34,495 bases of DNA, from contig CABJBK010000019.1 of assembly GCA_902363825.1 (NCBI GenBank), forward strand, positions 1-34,495, written 5' to 3'. The stretch comes from Lachnospiraceae bacterium. GTDB taxonomy: Bacteria > Bacillota > Clostridia > Lachnospirales > Lachnospiraceae. Under the pieces are notes generated by a model. The model saw only the letters and a list, made by a program, of their open reading frames with translations. It had not been told where the DNA came from and did no database searches. Positions 1-7,670 of this stretch are shown in pieces (the stretch's first letter is position 1; the number at the start of each line of letters is the position of its first letter). The position numbers and the translations under genes were made by a program.

Positions 1-34
1 CTGCTTTTTGTGGGCTGTCTTTTCTTCTTGCCAT
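1..34 (-). CDS. IS256-family transposase, N-terminal 11 residues only (partial)
   Basis: An ATG at 34-32 follows a GGAGG at 43-47 with 8 nt spacing. The visible protein begins MARRKDSPQKA, which I recognise as the usual start of clostridial IS256-family (mutator-type) transposases. The rest is beyond the left edge, so family assignment depends on this short stretch and on the terminal sequence. Confidence 0.65.
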   Translation of the reverse strand, partial: MARRKDSPQKA

Positions 35-106
35 AAAAATAACCTCCAAACTGAGTAATTTTATCTTACATCAGTTTGGAGGTTTACACAAACTTTGGGA
101 TACTCC
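1..106 (-). mobile_element. 5' end of IS256-like element (left copy, transposase facing out of the window)
   Basis: This block is the exact reverse complement of 34390-34495, 106 of 106 bases. It holds the IS terminus (GGAGTATCCCAAAGTTTGTG read on the minus strand, ending at about position 106), a 14-bp inverted repeat at 41-84, a ribosome binding site and the first 11 codons of a transposase. Identity with the right copy stops at 107, so 106/107 is the element boundary to within a base or two. It lies about 50 bp downstream of the PfkB stop codon and does not interrupt that gene. The far end of the element is outside the window, so completeness and target duplication cannot be judged. Confidence 0.85.
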
Positions 107-156
107 TGTTCTCCACCATTTTATCCTTTATTTTTCCTGATCGCCATTTTCCTATT

Positions 157-1131
157 CTAAAAAATCTTCTGGCAATTTATAAACTGCTCTACTTCCTCTT
201 TCTTAGGTATTGCCGGTATTCCACCTCTTTGCTGCACACACAATGCTGCTGTTGCATTACCACATATTGCACATTTTTTTATTCCGTCCCATGTAAAATC
301 TTCGAGATCTTTCTCCTGTTTCAGATATTCACTTAAAAATCCGCCCCAGAAGGAATCACCTGCTCCAGTTGTATCAACCGCCTGTACTTTAAATCCTGTT
401 ACTTTTTCCTGTCTCTGCCTGGTTGCCAGAAGAACTCCCTCACTTCCAAGTGTCACCGCTATTAACTTTGGTCCCATATCAAGAAGCTGCGCAGCTGCCT
501 GACTATAATCTTCAACTCCTGTCAGCAAAACAAGCTCTTCATCAGAAACTTTCATCATCTCTGCATACGGAATCACTGATTTCATTGTCTCTACTGCCTT
601 TTTCTTATCTGTCCATAAAGACTCACGATAATTCGGATCGTAAGAGACAATGGCTCCTGCTTTTTTTGCGATTTCCACAGCTTCTGTTGTTGCCGTTCTT
701 GCCGGTTCATCCGTCAGTGACAGAGAACCGAAATGAAAGATTTTACAGTTTCCAAGCAGCTTCCGATCCAATTCTTCTGCACAAAGCTGTGTATCGGCAC
801 CTGGTTTTCTGGAAAAAGAAAACTGACGCTCTCCATTTTCCGCAATCTCTACAAACGCAAGCGTTGTAAAGTATTTTTCGTCCTGGATCAGATATTTTGT
901 TCCGATCCCTTCTTCTTCCAAAACCCTTTTCAGGAAATTACCATGCATATCTGTACCGACTTTTCCTATAAACTCTGTCTGATATCCCATATGCGCCGCC
1001 ACTGTCAGAAGATTTGCCGGCGCGCCTCCCGGGTTCTGCTCAAAAAGTTTTTTTCCATCTCTACTGCTCCCGGCCTCCGTAAAATCTATCAACAATTCAC
1101 CTAGCGCAACTATATCAACCTCTTTTTCCAT
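157..1131 (-). CDS. PfkB-family sugar kinase, fructokinase-like
   Basis: A 324-residue cytoplasmic ribokinase/PfkB-family enzyme, expected to phosphorylate a ketose such as fructose with ATP. The first PfkB signature is QNPGGAPANLLTVAAHMG (residues 32-49). The second is DTTGAGD at 253-259, with Asp259 as the expected catalytic base and the GAGD as anion hole. Length is normal for fructokinases. It is the last gene of a four-gene minus-strand operon and overlaps the symporter stop/start by 17 bp (1115-1131), suggesting translational coupling. A dehydrogenase upstream could supply the keto-sugar it phosphorylates. Fructokinase is the closest match by motif context, but the true substrate (fructose, tagatose, psicose or a related ketose) cannot be read from the sequence. 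No clear terminator lies between its stop and the IS at 106. Confidence 0.85.
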   Translation of the reverse strand: MEKEVDIVALGELLIDFTEAGSSRDGKKLFEQNPGGAPANLLTVAAHMGYQTEFIGKVGTDMHGNFLKRVLEEEGIGTKYLIQDEKYFTTLAFVEIAENGERQFSFSRKPGADTQLCAEELDRKLLGNCKIFHFGSLSLTDEPARTATTEAVEIAKKAGAIVSYDPNYRESLWTDKKKAVETMKSVIPYAEMMKVSDEELVLLTGVEDYSQAAAQLLDMGPKLIAVTLGSEGVLLATRQRQEKVTGFKVQAVDTTGAGDSFWGGFLSEYLKQEKDLEDFTWDGIKKCAICGNATAALCVQQRGGIPAIPKKEEVEQFINCQKIF

Positions 1132-2479
1132 TTTTCAGATCCTCCACAATTTCATTATAACGTTTTTTATTTAAACGATAGAAAAACAACACAGCCGCAG
1201 TAACTATCCACAGAATTCCTGGTATCGTTGAAAATGCATGTTTCATAATCGCAATCACCTCCGGATTCTGTGTCTGATTTGCCACATAACCGTATTTTCC
1301 AAGTAATGCTGCAAGAAGTGCAGTACCTACTGCCATTCCGATTTTGTTCCCAAGAGAAACAAATGCATACTGGAATCCATCATTTCTAAGTCCTGTCTTC
1401 CACTCACCATATTCAACACAATCTGGAATGATTGCATAAATTGCTGTATTAAATCCTGAGAAGAAGAACTGTGTAATGCCTGCAAGCGCATAAAATGCAG
1501 CCGGTGATTCTTTTACGTTGAAGAAATACATGGCAAACATTGCAAAACCTGTAAGTAATGCGAAAATAGAAGCTGTTCTTCCTTTATTATTCAATTTACG
1601 AAATACCGGCTGAAAGCACGCTGCACCAATAATGGAAGGAATAATAATGCACATAGAGTACGTCGTATAATAAGATGCGTTTCCCTCAACATATGTAAAA
1701 TAATACAAAATATCAGCATTTCTTCCATACAGGGTAAATCCGAACAAAACCTGTCCAACCAGCGCAAGCAGATATGGCTTATTCTGCAGAACAGCCTTCA
1801 ACTGTACTTTTATCGAAATTTTCTCTTTCTCCGGAATTGTCACCCGCTCTTTTGTCTTTGCGAAGCAAAAGAAATGACAGGCTGCAAAAATACATCCATA
1901 AATAATTGCAACTAACAGATATCCTGTCTTTGGGCTGTTGCTTCCAAGTTTACTGATCAGTGGTACAGTCACAATATTAATGATTCCGATTGCGATCATC
2001 GCTGCTACAGAACGAGATGTATTGATCTTCGCACGCTCATCAATATCCTGAGTCATTGCTCCGCAAAGTGTTCCATATGGAATATTTACACAGGTATATC
2101 CTAATACCAGAAGGCAGTATGTAATTACCATATAGATAATCTTTGCTGTATTGGACCAGTCCGGATGTGCCCAGAAAGAAATCATCAGAAGCACTGCCGT
2201 AATCGGTGCTGCCACAAGAAGCCATGGGCGGTATCTTCCCCATCTCGTATTCGTCTTATCGGTCAGTCCTCCTACAATCGGATCGTTAATTGCATCCCAG
2301 AATCTTGAAAAAAGCATCAGGGCTGATACCGCTGCCATGCTGATTCCAAATACATCTGTATAAAAGATCATTAAAAAGTTACTGACAAACATCCAGCTGA
2401 AATTACATCCTACATCTCCAAAGCCATATGCGATCTTACTGATCAGCGGCACCTTTCCATTCTTGCTCTCGTTTCCCAT
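1115..2479 (-). CDS. GPH-family sugar:cation symporter (MFS, MelB/XynP type)
   Basis: A 454-residue membrane transporter with about 12 hydrophobic segments, of the glycoside-pentoside-hexuronide:cation symporter family. Family features visible are the N-terminal KIAYGFGDVG stretch, the SRFWDAINDPIVGGLTDKTNTRWGRYRPW region (residues about 63-90; the D-x-x-x-DP and T-R-W-G-R-YRPW motifs carry the cation-site acidic residues and the inter-helix basic loop), and a late NDGFQYAFVSLGNK segment near 365. GPH members import disaccharides, glycosides or sugar alcohols with Na+ or H+. It sits 13 bp downstream of the VOC gene and overlaps the kinase gene, so it is clearly co-transcribed. The substrate is inferred to be the sugar or polyol handled by the neighbouring dehydrogenase and kinase. 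Confidence 0.88.
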   Translation of the reverse strand: MGNESKNGKVPLISKIAYGFGDVGCNFSWMFVSNFLMIFYTDVFGISMAAVSALMLFSRFWDAINDPIVGGLTDKTNTRWGRYRPWLLVAAPITAVLLMISFWAHPDWSNTAKIIYMVITYCLLVLGYTCVNIPYGTLCGAMTQDIDERAKINTSRSVAAMIAIGIINIVTVPLISKLGSNSPKTGYLLVAIIYGCIFAACHFFCFAKTKERVTIPEKEKISIKVQLKAVLQNKPYLLALVGQVLFGFTLYGRNADILYYFTYVEGNASYYTTYSMCIIIPSIIGAACFQPVFRKLNNKGRTASIFALLTGFAMFAMYFFNVKESPAAFYALAGITQFFFSGFNTAIYAIIPDCVEYGEWKTGLRNDGFQYAFVSLGNKIGMAVGTALLAALLGKYGYVANQTQNPEVIAIMKHAFSTIPGILWIVTAAVLFFYRLNKKRYNEIVEDLKNGKRG

Positions 2480-2492
2480 AGCATCCTCCTTA

Positions 2493-2888
2493 TCAGAGTT
2501 TCTGACAGAACTCTATTCTTTCCTGATTCGGTCCTTTAATCATGAAAAACTTTACTCCATTCTCCCAAAATGGAAGTTCTTCAATCCCGTCTGTAATTAC
2601 CTCATAATTATTTGCGCAGATCCTGGAATAAGTTTCTTCAATATTTTCTACGTCCAGTGCAACATGTTGATAAGCCCCATCTTTCATTGCTGCCTGCCCA
2701 TTTTCAAAGCTTTCTATGCAGTAGTTTTTGATTCGAATAAAAGCGACTTTTTCTTTTGCTTTCTCATTAACTGTTTCCATGATCACTTCAAATCCAAGTC
2801 CCTGATAAAATTCTATTGTCTTCGCCAAATCATTTGTCGGCAGCCCGATATGGGCTGTGCCGACAATCCCGTATGTATTCTCTCTCAT
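2493..2888 (-). CDS. VOC (glyoxalase/bleomycin-resistance fold) family protein
   Basis: A 131-residue protein with two beta-alpha-beta-beta-beta units of the vicinal oxygen chelate fold. Likely metal ligands are His13 (TAHIGLPTND), His75 (YQHVALDV) and Glu126 (QERIEF). VOC proteins are metal-dependent isomerases, epimerases, lyases or dioxygenases, and the exact reaction cannot be read from sequence. It begins 2 bp after the dehydrogenase stop and is 13 bp before the symporter, so it belongs to the sugar operon. A role as a sugar isomerase/epimerase or in detoxifying a reactive dicarbonyl by-product is possible; neither is shown. Confidence 0.8.
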   Translation of the reverse strand: MRENTYGIVGTAHIGLPTNDLAKTIEFYQGLGFEVIMETVNEKAKEKVAFIRIKNYCIESFENGQAAMKDGAYQHVALDVENIEETYSRICANNYEVITDGIEELPFWENGVKFFMIKGPNQERIEFCQKL

Positions 2889-2890
2889 TG

Positions 2891-3919
2891 CTATTTCTCC
2901 TGTACGTTAATGATTACTTTCATCGTTGTCTCGCGGTTATCATCAATATACTGATATGCTTTCAGATAATCTTTGAATGCAAATGTCTTGGAAATCAATG
3001 GTCTTAAATGCACTTTGCCTTCATTCACAAGCGCAATTCCATCTACATAATCATCATGGCGGTACATCATTGTACTCTTGATATCCAGTTCATGATCATT
3101 GGCAACTGCAAGATCAACGGTTGCCATACCTGCAAATACAGCTACAAGAACGATCACGCTTCCTTTTCTCGCATATTTGATTGCCTGACCCATTGTGATG
3201 TTATTTCCCGCACAGTCATAGATCACATCTGCTTTGTCAGGTCCAAATGCCTCGATCATTGCCTCTCCGAAATCTTTCTCTTTTGTATTGGCACATACAT
3301 CAATTCCACATTCCTTTGCCTTATCCAGGCGGAGATCGCTGACATCTGTGATCATAACCTTTGCTGCTCCCATTCCTTTCGCTGCCTGAGCCACCAGATT
3401 ACCGATTGGTCCTGCTCCAAGAACTGCAATGTTCATTCCCCTTACATCTCCAACCTGCTTTACCCCATGTACCGCTACCGCCAGGGGCTCGATCATTGCA
3501 CCCTCTTCATAAGACATATCTTCCGGAATCGGAGTTACTTTAGACGCGTCCACGGCAAAATATTCAGAGGCTGTTCCGGTTGTCTGAAATCCCATAACCT
3601 TCAGTTCTTCACAAAGGTTATATTTTCCATGGCGGCACGGATAACAGTGTCCACAATAAACCTGCGGCTCAATCGTTACTTTCTGTCCCTCATGAAATTC
3701 AGTAACATCTTTTCCGACTTTTGCGATCTCACCAGATACTTCATGTCCCTGCGTAACCGGATATTTTGTAAATGGATGTTTTCCATGGTATACATGGATA
3801 TCCGATCCACAAATTCCGATATTCATAATCTTAACTAATACCTGGTCAGCCTTCACTTCCGGAACTGGTACCTCTCTGAAACTAATTTCTCCTGGATTTG
3901 TCATTATCTGCTGTAACAT
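2891..3919 (-). CDS. Zinc-dependent medium-chain alcohol/polyol dehydrogenase
   Basis: A 342-residue MDR-superfamily NAD(P)-dependent dehydrogenase. Catalytic zinc ligands are visible as Cys37 (GICGSD) and the GHE pair at 58-60. Structural zinc cysteines are C89, C92, C95 and C103. The Rossmann motif VLGAGPIGNL lies near 170. It resembles sorbitol/threonine dehydrogenase-type enzymes; with a ketokinase downstream, oxidation of a polyol to a ketose is the simplest reading. The start is set at 3919: an AAAGGAGG (3928-3935) lies 8 nt upstream, while an in-frame extension to 3985 would run through the operator and promoter. It is the first gene of the operon and is probably repressed by the ROK protein encoded at 4211-5314. 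Confidence 0.87.
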   Translation of the reverse strand: MLQQIMTNPGEISFREVPVPEVKADQVLVKIMNIGICGSDIHVYHGKHPFTKYPVTQGHEVSGEIAKVGKDVTEFHEGQKVTIEPQVYCGHCYPCRHGKYNLCEELKVMGFQTTGTASEYFAVDASKVTPIPEDMSYEEGAMIEPLAVAVHGVKQVGDVRGMNIAVLGAGPIGNLVAQAAKGMGAAKVMITDVSDLRLDKAKECGIDVCANTKEKDFGEAMIEAFGPDKADVIYDCAGNNITMGQAIKYARKGSVIVLVAVFAGMATVDLAVANDHELDIKSTMMYRHDDYVDGIALVNEGKVHLRPLISKTFAFKDYLKAYQYIDDNRETTMKVIINVQEK

Positions 3920-3943
3920 AATGTTTTCCTCCTTTATTTCATC

Positions 3944-3965
3944 TTTTATTAAATGTTTTATTAAA
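3944..3965 (-). promoter_or_regulatory. Predicted ROK operator at the dehydrogenase operon promoter
   Basis: A 22-bp AT-rich tandem element made of two TTTTATTAAA-type halves. It matches 19 of 22 positions with the element at 5327-5348 in front of the ROK gene. It starts just downstream of the predicted -10 box, over the expected transcription start, where a bound repressor would block initiation. Function is inferred from the duplicate placement. Confidence 0.6.
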
Positions 3966-3973
3966 GTAATTAC

Positions 3974-4002
3974 ATTATTCTTCAAGAAGCAGAATTTGTC
4001 AA
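3974..4002 (-). promoter_or_regulatory. SigA-type promoter for the sugar operon
   Basis: Read on the minus strand: TTGACA at 4002-3997, a 17-bp spacer, and AATAAT at 3979-3974. The predicted start falls near 3967, at the edge of the 22-bp operator, followed by a short 5' UTR and the AAAGGAGG of the dehydrogenase gene. Confidence 0.65.
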
Positions 4003-4103
4003 TATGTCATTGTTCATTTCTGCCTATTGTACAAGATTAAGCAAATAAATTTGTGCAGTTTAGACAAAGAATGAATTTTTCTTCCTTTCTCTGCTTCCTT
4101 CTA

Positions 4104-4156
4104 CAAAAAAATCCAGAGAGAAACATTCTTTAAACTGTTTTCTCTCTGGATTTTTA
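4104..4156 (-). terminator. Bidirectional-looking terminator after the ROK gene
   Basis: An inverted repeat AAATCCAGAGAGAAA / TTTCTCTCTGGATTT (arms about 4108-4122 and 4138-4152) with A residues on one flank and T residues on the other. It lies about 55 bp downstream of the ROK stop codon and upstream of the sugar operon promoter, so it separates the two units. Confidence 0.8.
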
Positions 4157-4210
4157 ATTACTGTATTATCATATCTGCTTGAATGGCTGTTCACAACATA
4201 CTATGATCCG

Positions 4211-5314
4211 TTACATATTTTTAATAAAATCCTGCAAAAAATGTTTTGCCACACCTACCGCAGAGGCCTCTCTCTTATAAGCGCATGTCCTGAGATACCT
4301 TACATCATGATCAAATCCATTATATTCCATTACTTTTTCTCCCAAAGGAATCATATAATCTGCAAGATATCCCCCTACTTCACCTCCAAGAATAATATCC
4401 ATATCATACGCCATCCGCAAATTTGAGATCAGGATTGCCAGATTATTCAAATACTCCTGCCAAGTCTGTACTGCATCTGGCTCCTTTTCTTCTACCCGCT
4501 GCATAACCTGCTCTAATGTCTGACCGGTGTCATCTGTCAGTGCGTTTGCTGCACAGTAAGCATCCGCACATCCCATCTTTCCGCAATAACATCTCTTTCC
4601 TCCCGGAACAAGGATCATATGTCCAAACTCACCTGCCTTCTGGTTCTCTCCCGGGATCAGTTTTCCATCAATACAAAATGCTCCGCCAAGCGTGCTGTTT
4701 AATGACAGATATAGCGCATTTCTACGCACATTTAAATCCTCCGCCATCATTGCTGCATTCGCGTCATTCTCAAAATATACAGGCAGTGAGAACACCTGCT
4801 CCAGGAAACTCAGACTATAGTTTTCCAACTGAAGTGCATGCGATTTGACCAGCATTCGCTCTTCCGGGTTAATAATACCCGGAATGGAAATACCAATTCC
4901 AAGTATCCGCTCCCTGTTCTCTATATCTGTGAGAAATCGCTCCAGTTCTTCCCTCATCTGCAAATAGTACGATGTTTCTGTTGAAAATTTCAAACGGATT
5001 CTTTCATACTTTTCGATCTCATAGTTCAAATTTACAAGTACAAATCCTACATGTTCTGCCGTAAGTCTGATTCCAACTGCATAGCGATATGCCGGATTAA
5101 TGCTAATCCTTTTCGCTTTGCGTCCGCCTGTGGATTCGTATTCTCCTGTTTCAATCGCCACCCCGTTAGCAAGCAGATCATTTACATTGGTCAAAACTGT
5201 CGGCATACTAAGATCAAGATTTTTTGACAGTTCAACCTTTGACGCTGCCTCATGATTGATAATATAATTTACAATTTTAGATTTTGTAATGTTTTTCTTT
5301 TCCGTTCCGACCAT
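4211..5314 (-). CDS. ROK-family transcriptional repressor (NagC/XylR type)
   Basis: A 367-residue protein with an N-terminal winged helix (about residues 10-70: SKIVNYIINHEAASKVELSK and following) and a C-terminal sugar-kinase-like ROK domain. The ROK zinc-site cluster is CYCGKMGCADAYC, around residues 243-255, and the GIGISIPGII segment lies near 141. ROK repressors release DNA on binding a sugar or sugar phosphate. It lies upstream of the sugar operon on the same strand, separated by a terminator. Its own 5' region and the operon's 5' region both contain the same 22-bp element, so autoregulation and control of the dehydrogenase operon are likely. The ATG at 5314 has an AAGGAG just upstream, which partly overlaps the operator. 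Confidence 0.88.
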   Translation of the reverse strand: MVGTEKKNITKSKIVNYIINHEAASKVELSKNLDLSMPTVLTNVNDLLANGVAIETGEYESTGGRKAKRISINPAYRYAVGIRLTAEHVGFVLVNLNYEIEKYERIRLKFSTETSYYLQMREELERFLTDIENRERILGIGISIPGIINPEERMLVKSHALQLENYSLSFLEQVFSLPVYFENDANAAMMAEDLNVRRNALYLSLNSTLGGAFCIDGKLIPGENQKAGEFGHMILVPGGKRCYCGKMGCADAYCAANALTDDTGQTLEQVMQRVEEKEPDAVQTWQEYLNNLAILISNLRMAYDMDIILGGEVGGYLADYMIPLGEKVMEYNGFDHDVRYLRTCAYKREASAVGVAKHFLQDFIKNM

Positions 5315-5326
5315 CTGGAAGGCTCC

Positions 5327-5348
5327 TTTTATAAAATATTTTATAAAA
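5327..5348 (-). promoter_or_regulatory. Predicted ROK operator at the ROK gene's own promoter
   Basis: A 22-bp element made of two TTTTATAAAA-type halves, nearly a perfect palindrome. It starts 2 bp after the -10 box and runs into the ribosome binding site, so it covers the transcription start. It matches 19 of 22 positions with the copy at 3944-3965. Confidence 0.6.
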
Positions 5349-5350
5349 GC

Positions 5351-5379
5351 ATCTTACCCTCTCCTGGAAAATTTGTAAA
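5351..5379 (-). promoter_or_regulatory. Promoter of the ROK gene
   Basis: On the minus strand: TTTACA at 5379-5374, a 17-bp spacer, TAAGAT at 5356-5351. The operator begins almost immediately downstream. The esterase gene upstream stops only 22 bp away with no evident terminator, so read-through may also reach this gene. Confidence 0.55.
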
Positions 5380-5401
5380 GTCACTTTTCTGGTATCTCTG
5401 T

Positions 5402-7543
5402 TTATTCTCCTTCATTGTTAAATAATTCTGCCAGCACTGTCCTTTCTTCCTGAAGCACTTTCAAGACATATTTATCAAAATGTCTTGCATCCTGTGTGGC
5501 AGAACCAAATTCATAAGTTTCCTGTCCATAATCTACAACATCAAAACCCGGAATTGCCTTGCTGGCACCTCTGGTCCTGTAGGAAACAGCATCCTCAAGA
5601 GCAAAATTCACCTGACCATTCAAATAAGATACCCAACTGCTGATATCTGCTCCTGCTGCTTCAGAAGCCGTTCCGTTTTTTGTCTGCGACTGTGCTGCTG
5701 CTTTGGTTATTTCCGCAGCTCCTTCTACATATTTTCCATACATCTCGTCAATATAAAGCGCCAGTGATTCTCCGAAAATTTCAGATGGAACATGTCCACC
5801 ATCCCACTGCCATTCCAGCTCTGCATCTGTTCCGCTATTGAGCCACGCAATCTGCATATTCATGGACGCAAACAGCGACATGTCTCCTTCGGAAGCTCCC
5901 ATTACCACTCTGGTCCATGCAGGACTTTCCGTATCTTCACTGCCGATGTAGTTCATTGGATTATACAGATCTACAATATTGTTTCCATATTTGTCCCCCT
6001 CTTCAATAGATGCAATATCGCTTTCATAGGACTTAAGCATCTCCTCATAACTGCTGTAGTTTGACGAATCTGTTTTCGTACCTGCTGACTGGGTGGTTCC
6101 TGCGTCCGGAGTTCCGACTTCATCCCCCATTCCGCTTGTAACCAGATCCTCGTCCAGCTTCTTTTCACCCTTTGGTCCATTCCCGTCTGGTATTCCACCT
6201 CCAGGACCAGCCTTTTCTCCGGACTGACCCTTTGCATATCGTCCTTCCAGAAATGCCTGTGCTTTCTCTTCTGTTGTCATCTGTGCTACATTTTCATCAC
6301 TGAGTACATTTCCATCGCTGTCAAACCATGTCCAGTCATCGGCATAATCAAGATTTTCCAGATACCATTCCAGATTTTTTTCAAATTCTTTCAGATAAAG
6401 TGTAAGATATGTTCCTCCGTATCCGTTGGTATCTGCGTATTTTTTCTCATCATATTCTATAGTCAGATCAACTACATCCTCTTTATCCCCATCTTCATTT
6501 ATATCAATATCCACTGCAGACTCATGAACACTTAGTTTCTGACTATTGATATAATCCATATATTCCTGAGACAAATATTCTGCCATCTTTCTCTGAAAAT
6601 CTGTATTAAATTCATAATCCGTATCAAGATAATATTCAAATGCCATTGCCATATCCGCTTCCTGCAAAGAAGTAATTGCACTGTATGCAACACATCCCCA
6701 GACACCATCTGAAATTTCAATACCATCAGATCCGACTGCTTCGGAATAAGTTCCATCCTCCTCCTGATATATACCCACTGCTCCTGCCTCTGCCTCATAG
6801 GGAAAGAAATCCGGATTATCAGAAGTTGCCGCTACCATTGCCGCATGTGCTCCACCGCCAGATCCTCCTGTAGATACAAAATACTCTGTATTCCCCGGAA
6901 GATTCCCAAGCATGATATTATATTTCACAAAACGGATTGCATTTTTCTGATCAACCAGGCAGAGCGGTGCATCACCCGTATAATACTTCTCCCCATTCTC
7001 ATCTGCTGCCGTACTCTGCTTTCCACGATTTCCGCATGCCACATTTATATATCCATATGCAGCATTTCCGGAAGATGCCTTTTGGTTTTCCTGTGCGCTG
7101 TATCCTGCGGCTCCTGTATTAATAATAACCGGCGCTGTTGATGCTGCATAGGTCTGTCCATTCACATTGGTAATTTCTGCTGTGTCATCAATAACCAGCT
7201 GTCCGTTTACTTCCTCCGAATAAGTCTGTCCGGTCACATCCTCAATACCATCTCTATCCGTATCAATGCCTTTTACATACGCACCGGGAACATTTACTGA
7301 AACGCCCTGATAATCCGGCAGTTCCGGATCTGCGACTGCGCTTGTTACAGACATTGTCCAGGAATCTGACTGACTGTCATACGTCCATGTAATTTCATCA
7401 TTGTCTGCAATATTTAAAGCACTTTCAATTTCTGTTTGTTTTTCTTTATTGTCCTGCGCTGCATTCTCATTTTCTGATCCACATGCTGTAAATCCTATTA
7501 ACATTGATACCGCTATTACTGTGATTATCTGTTTTCTTTTCAT
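5402..7543 (-). CDS. Tannase/feruloyl-esterase-like alpha/beta-hydrolase lipoprotein
   Basis: A 713-residue exported lipoprotein; the signal peptide ends GFTAC with Cys21 as the lipidation site. The nucleophile elbow is TGGSGGGAHA with Ser228. Asp554 (SEGDMSL) and His584 (WDGGHVP) are plausible triad partners, spaced as in bacterial subtype B tannases. The CGNRGKQS segment (170-177) also resembles tannases. Extras are two D-x-D-x-D-G calcium-loop-like stretches (94-102 and about 346-354), a Gly/Pro/Ser-rich linker (about 440-495) and a C-terminal region I do not recognise. Substrate (galloyl, hydroxycinnamoyl or other ester) is unknown. The start at 7543 follows AAAGGAG with 8 nt spacing, which is better than the in-frame codon at 7567. 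It lies downstream of a two-component system but has its own promoter. Confidence 0.75.
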   Translation of the reverse strand: MKRKQIITVIAVSMLIGFTACGSENENAAQDNKEKQTEIESALNIADNDEITWTYDSQSDSWTMSVTSAVADPELPDYQGVSVNVPGAYVKGIDTDRDGIEDVTGQTYSEEVNGQLVIDDTAEITNVNGQTYAASTAPVIINTGAAGYSAQENQKASSGNAAYGYINVACGNRGKQSTAADENGEKYYTGDAPLCLVDQKNAIRFVKYNIMLGNLPGNTEYFVSTGGSGGGAHAAMVAATSDNPDFFPYEAEAGAVGIYQEEDGTYSEAVGSDGIEISDGVWGCVAYSAITSLQEADMAMAFEYYLDTDYEFNTDFQRKMAEYLSQEYMDYINSQKLSVHESAVDIDINEDGDKEDVVDLTIEYDEKKYADTNGYGGTYLTLYLKEFEKNLEWYLENLDYADDWTWFDSDGNVLSDENVAQMTTEEKAQAFLEGRYAKGQSGEKAGPGGGIPDGNGPKGEKKLDEDLVTSGMGDEVGTPDAGTTQSAGTKTDSSNYSSYEEMLKSYESDIASIEEGDKYGNNIVDLYNPMNYIGSEDTESPAWTRVVMGASEGDMSLFASMNMQIAWLNSGTDAELEWQWDGGHVPSEIFGESLALYIDEMYGKYVEGAAEITKAAAQSQTKNGTASEAAGADISSWVSYLNGQVNFALEDAVSYRTRGASKAIPGFDVVDYGQETYEFGSATQDARHFDKYVLKVLQEERTVLAELFNNEGE

Positions 7544-7596
7544 AGGCTGTGCTCCTTTCTCAAGCATTCTGTTTTTTATTCCCGTTTACGAGCACG

Positions 7597-7630
7597 ATTA
7601 TATGAAAAAAACCTTGAAACTTCCTTGAAA
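7597..7630 (-). promoter_or_regulatory. Esterase promoter with an 11-bp-period direct repeat (candidate response-regulator site)
   Basis: On the minus strand two TTTCAAGG units occur at 7630-7623 and 7619-7612, exactly 11 bp apart, followed after 9 bp by TATAAT at 7602-7597. No good -35 box is present. OmpR-family regulators bind direct repeats with 11-bp period placed about 10 bp upstream of a -10 box (the streptococcal CiaR layout is the closest I know). The adjacent regulator at 8914-9636 is the obvious candidate. The repeat overlaps the terminator of the upstream kinase gene. Confidence 0.55.
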
Positions 7631-7660
7631 TTTTTTGATTTCAAGAAAAATCACAAGGTT
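7604..7660 (-). terminator. Nested terminator after the sensor kinase gene
   Basis: On the minus strand an outer stem AAAACCTTG / CAAGGTTTT (7659-7651 with 7616-7608 approximately) encloses an inner stem CTTGAAAT / ATTTCAAG (7643-7636 with 7629-7622), followed by a T run. It ends about 12 bp from the kinase stop. Its 3' part contains the TTTCAAGG repeat, so one stretch may serve both as terminator and as operator. Confidence 0.65.
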
Positions 7661-7670
7661 TTCACATTTT

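Noticed and set aside
2040..2243. Short minus-strand frame inside the GPH symporter gene
   Set aside because: It is an alternative frame of a well-supported transporter and its translation lacks the transporter's membrane segments.
3008..3838. A 276-codon plus-strand open frame opposite the dehydrogenase
   Set aside because: It lies antisense to a clear zinc dehydrogenase, has no ribosome binding site, and its translation is low-complexity and Cys/His/Ile-rich with no family resemblance.
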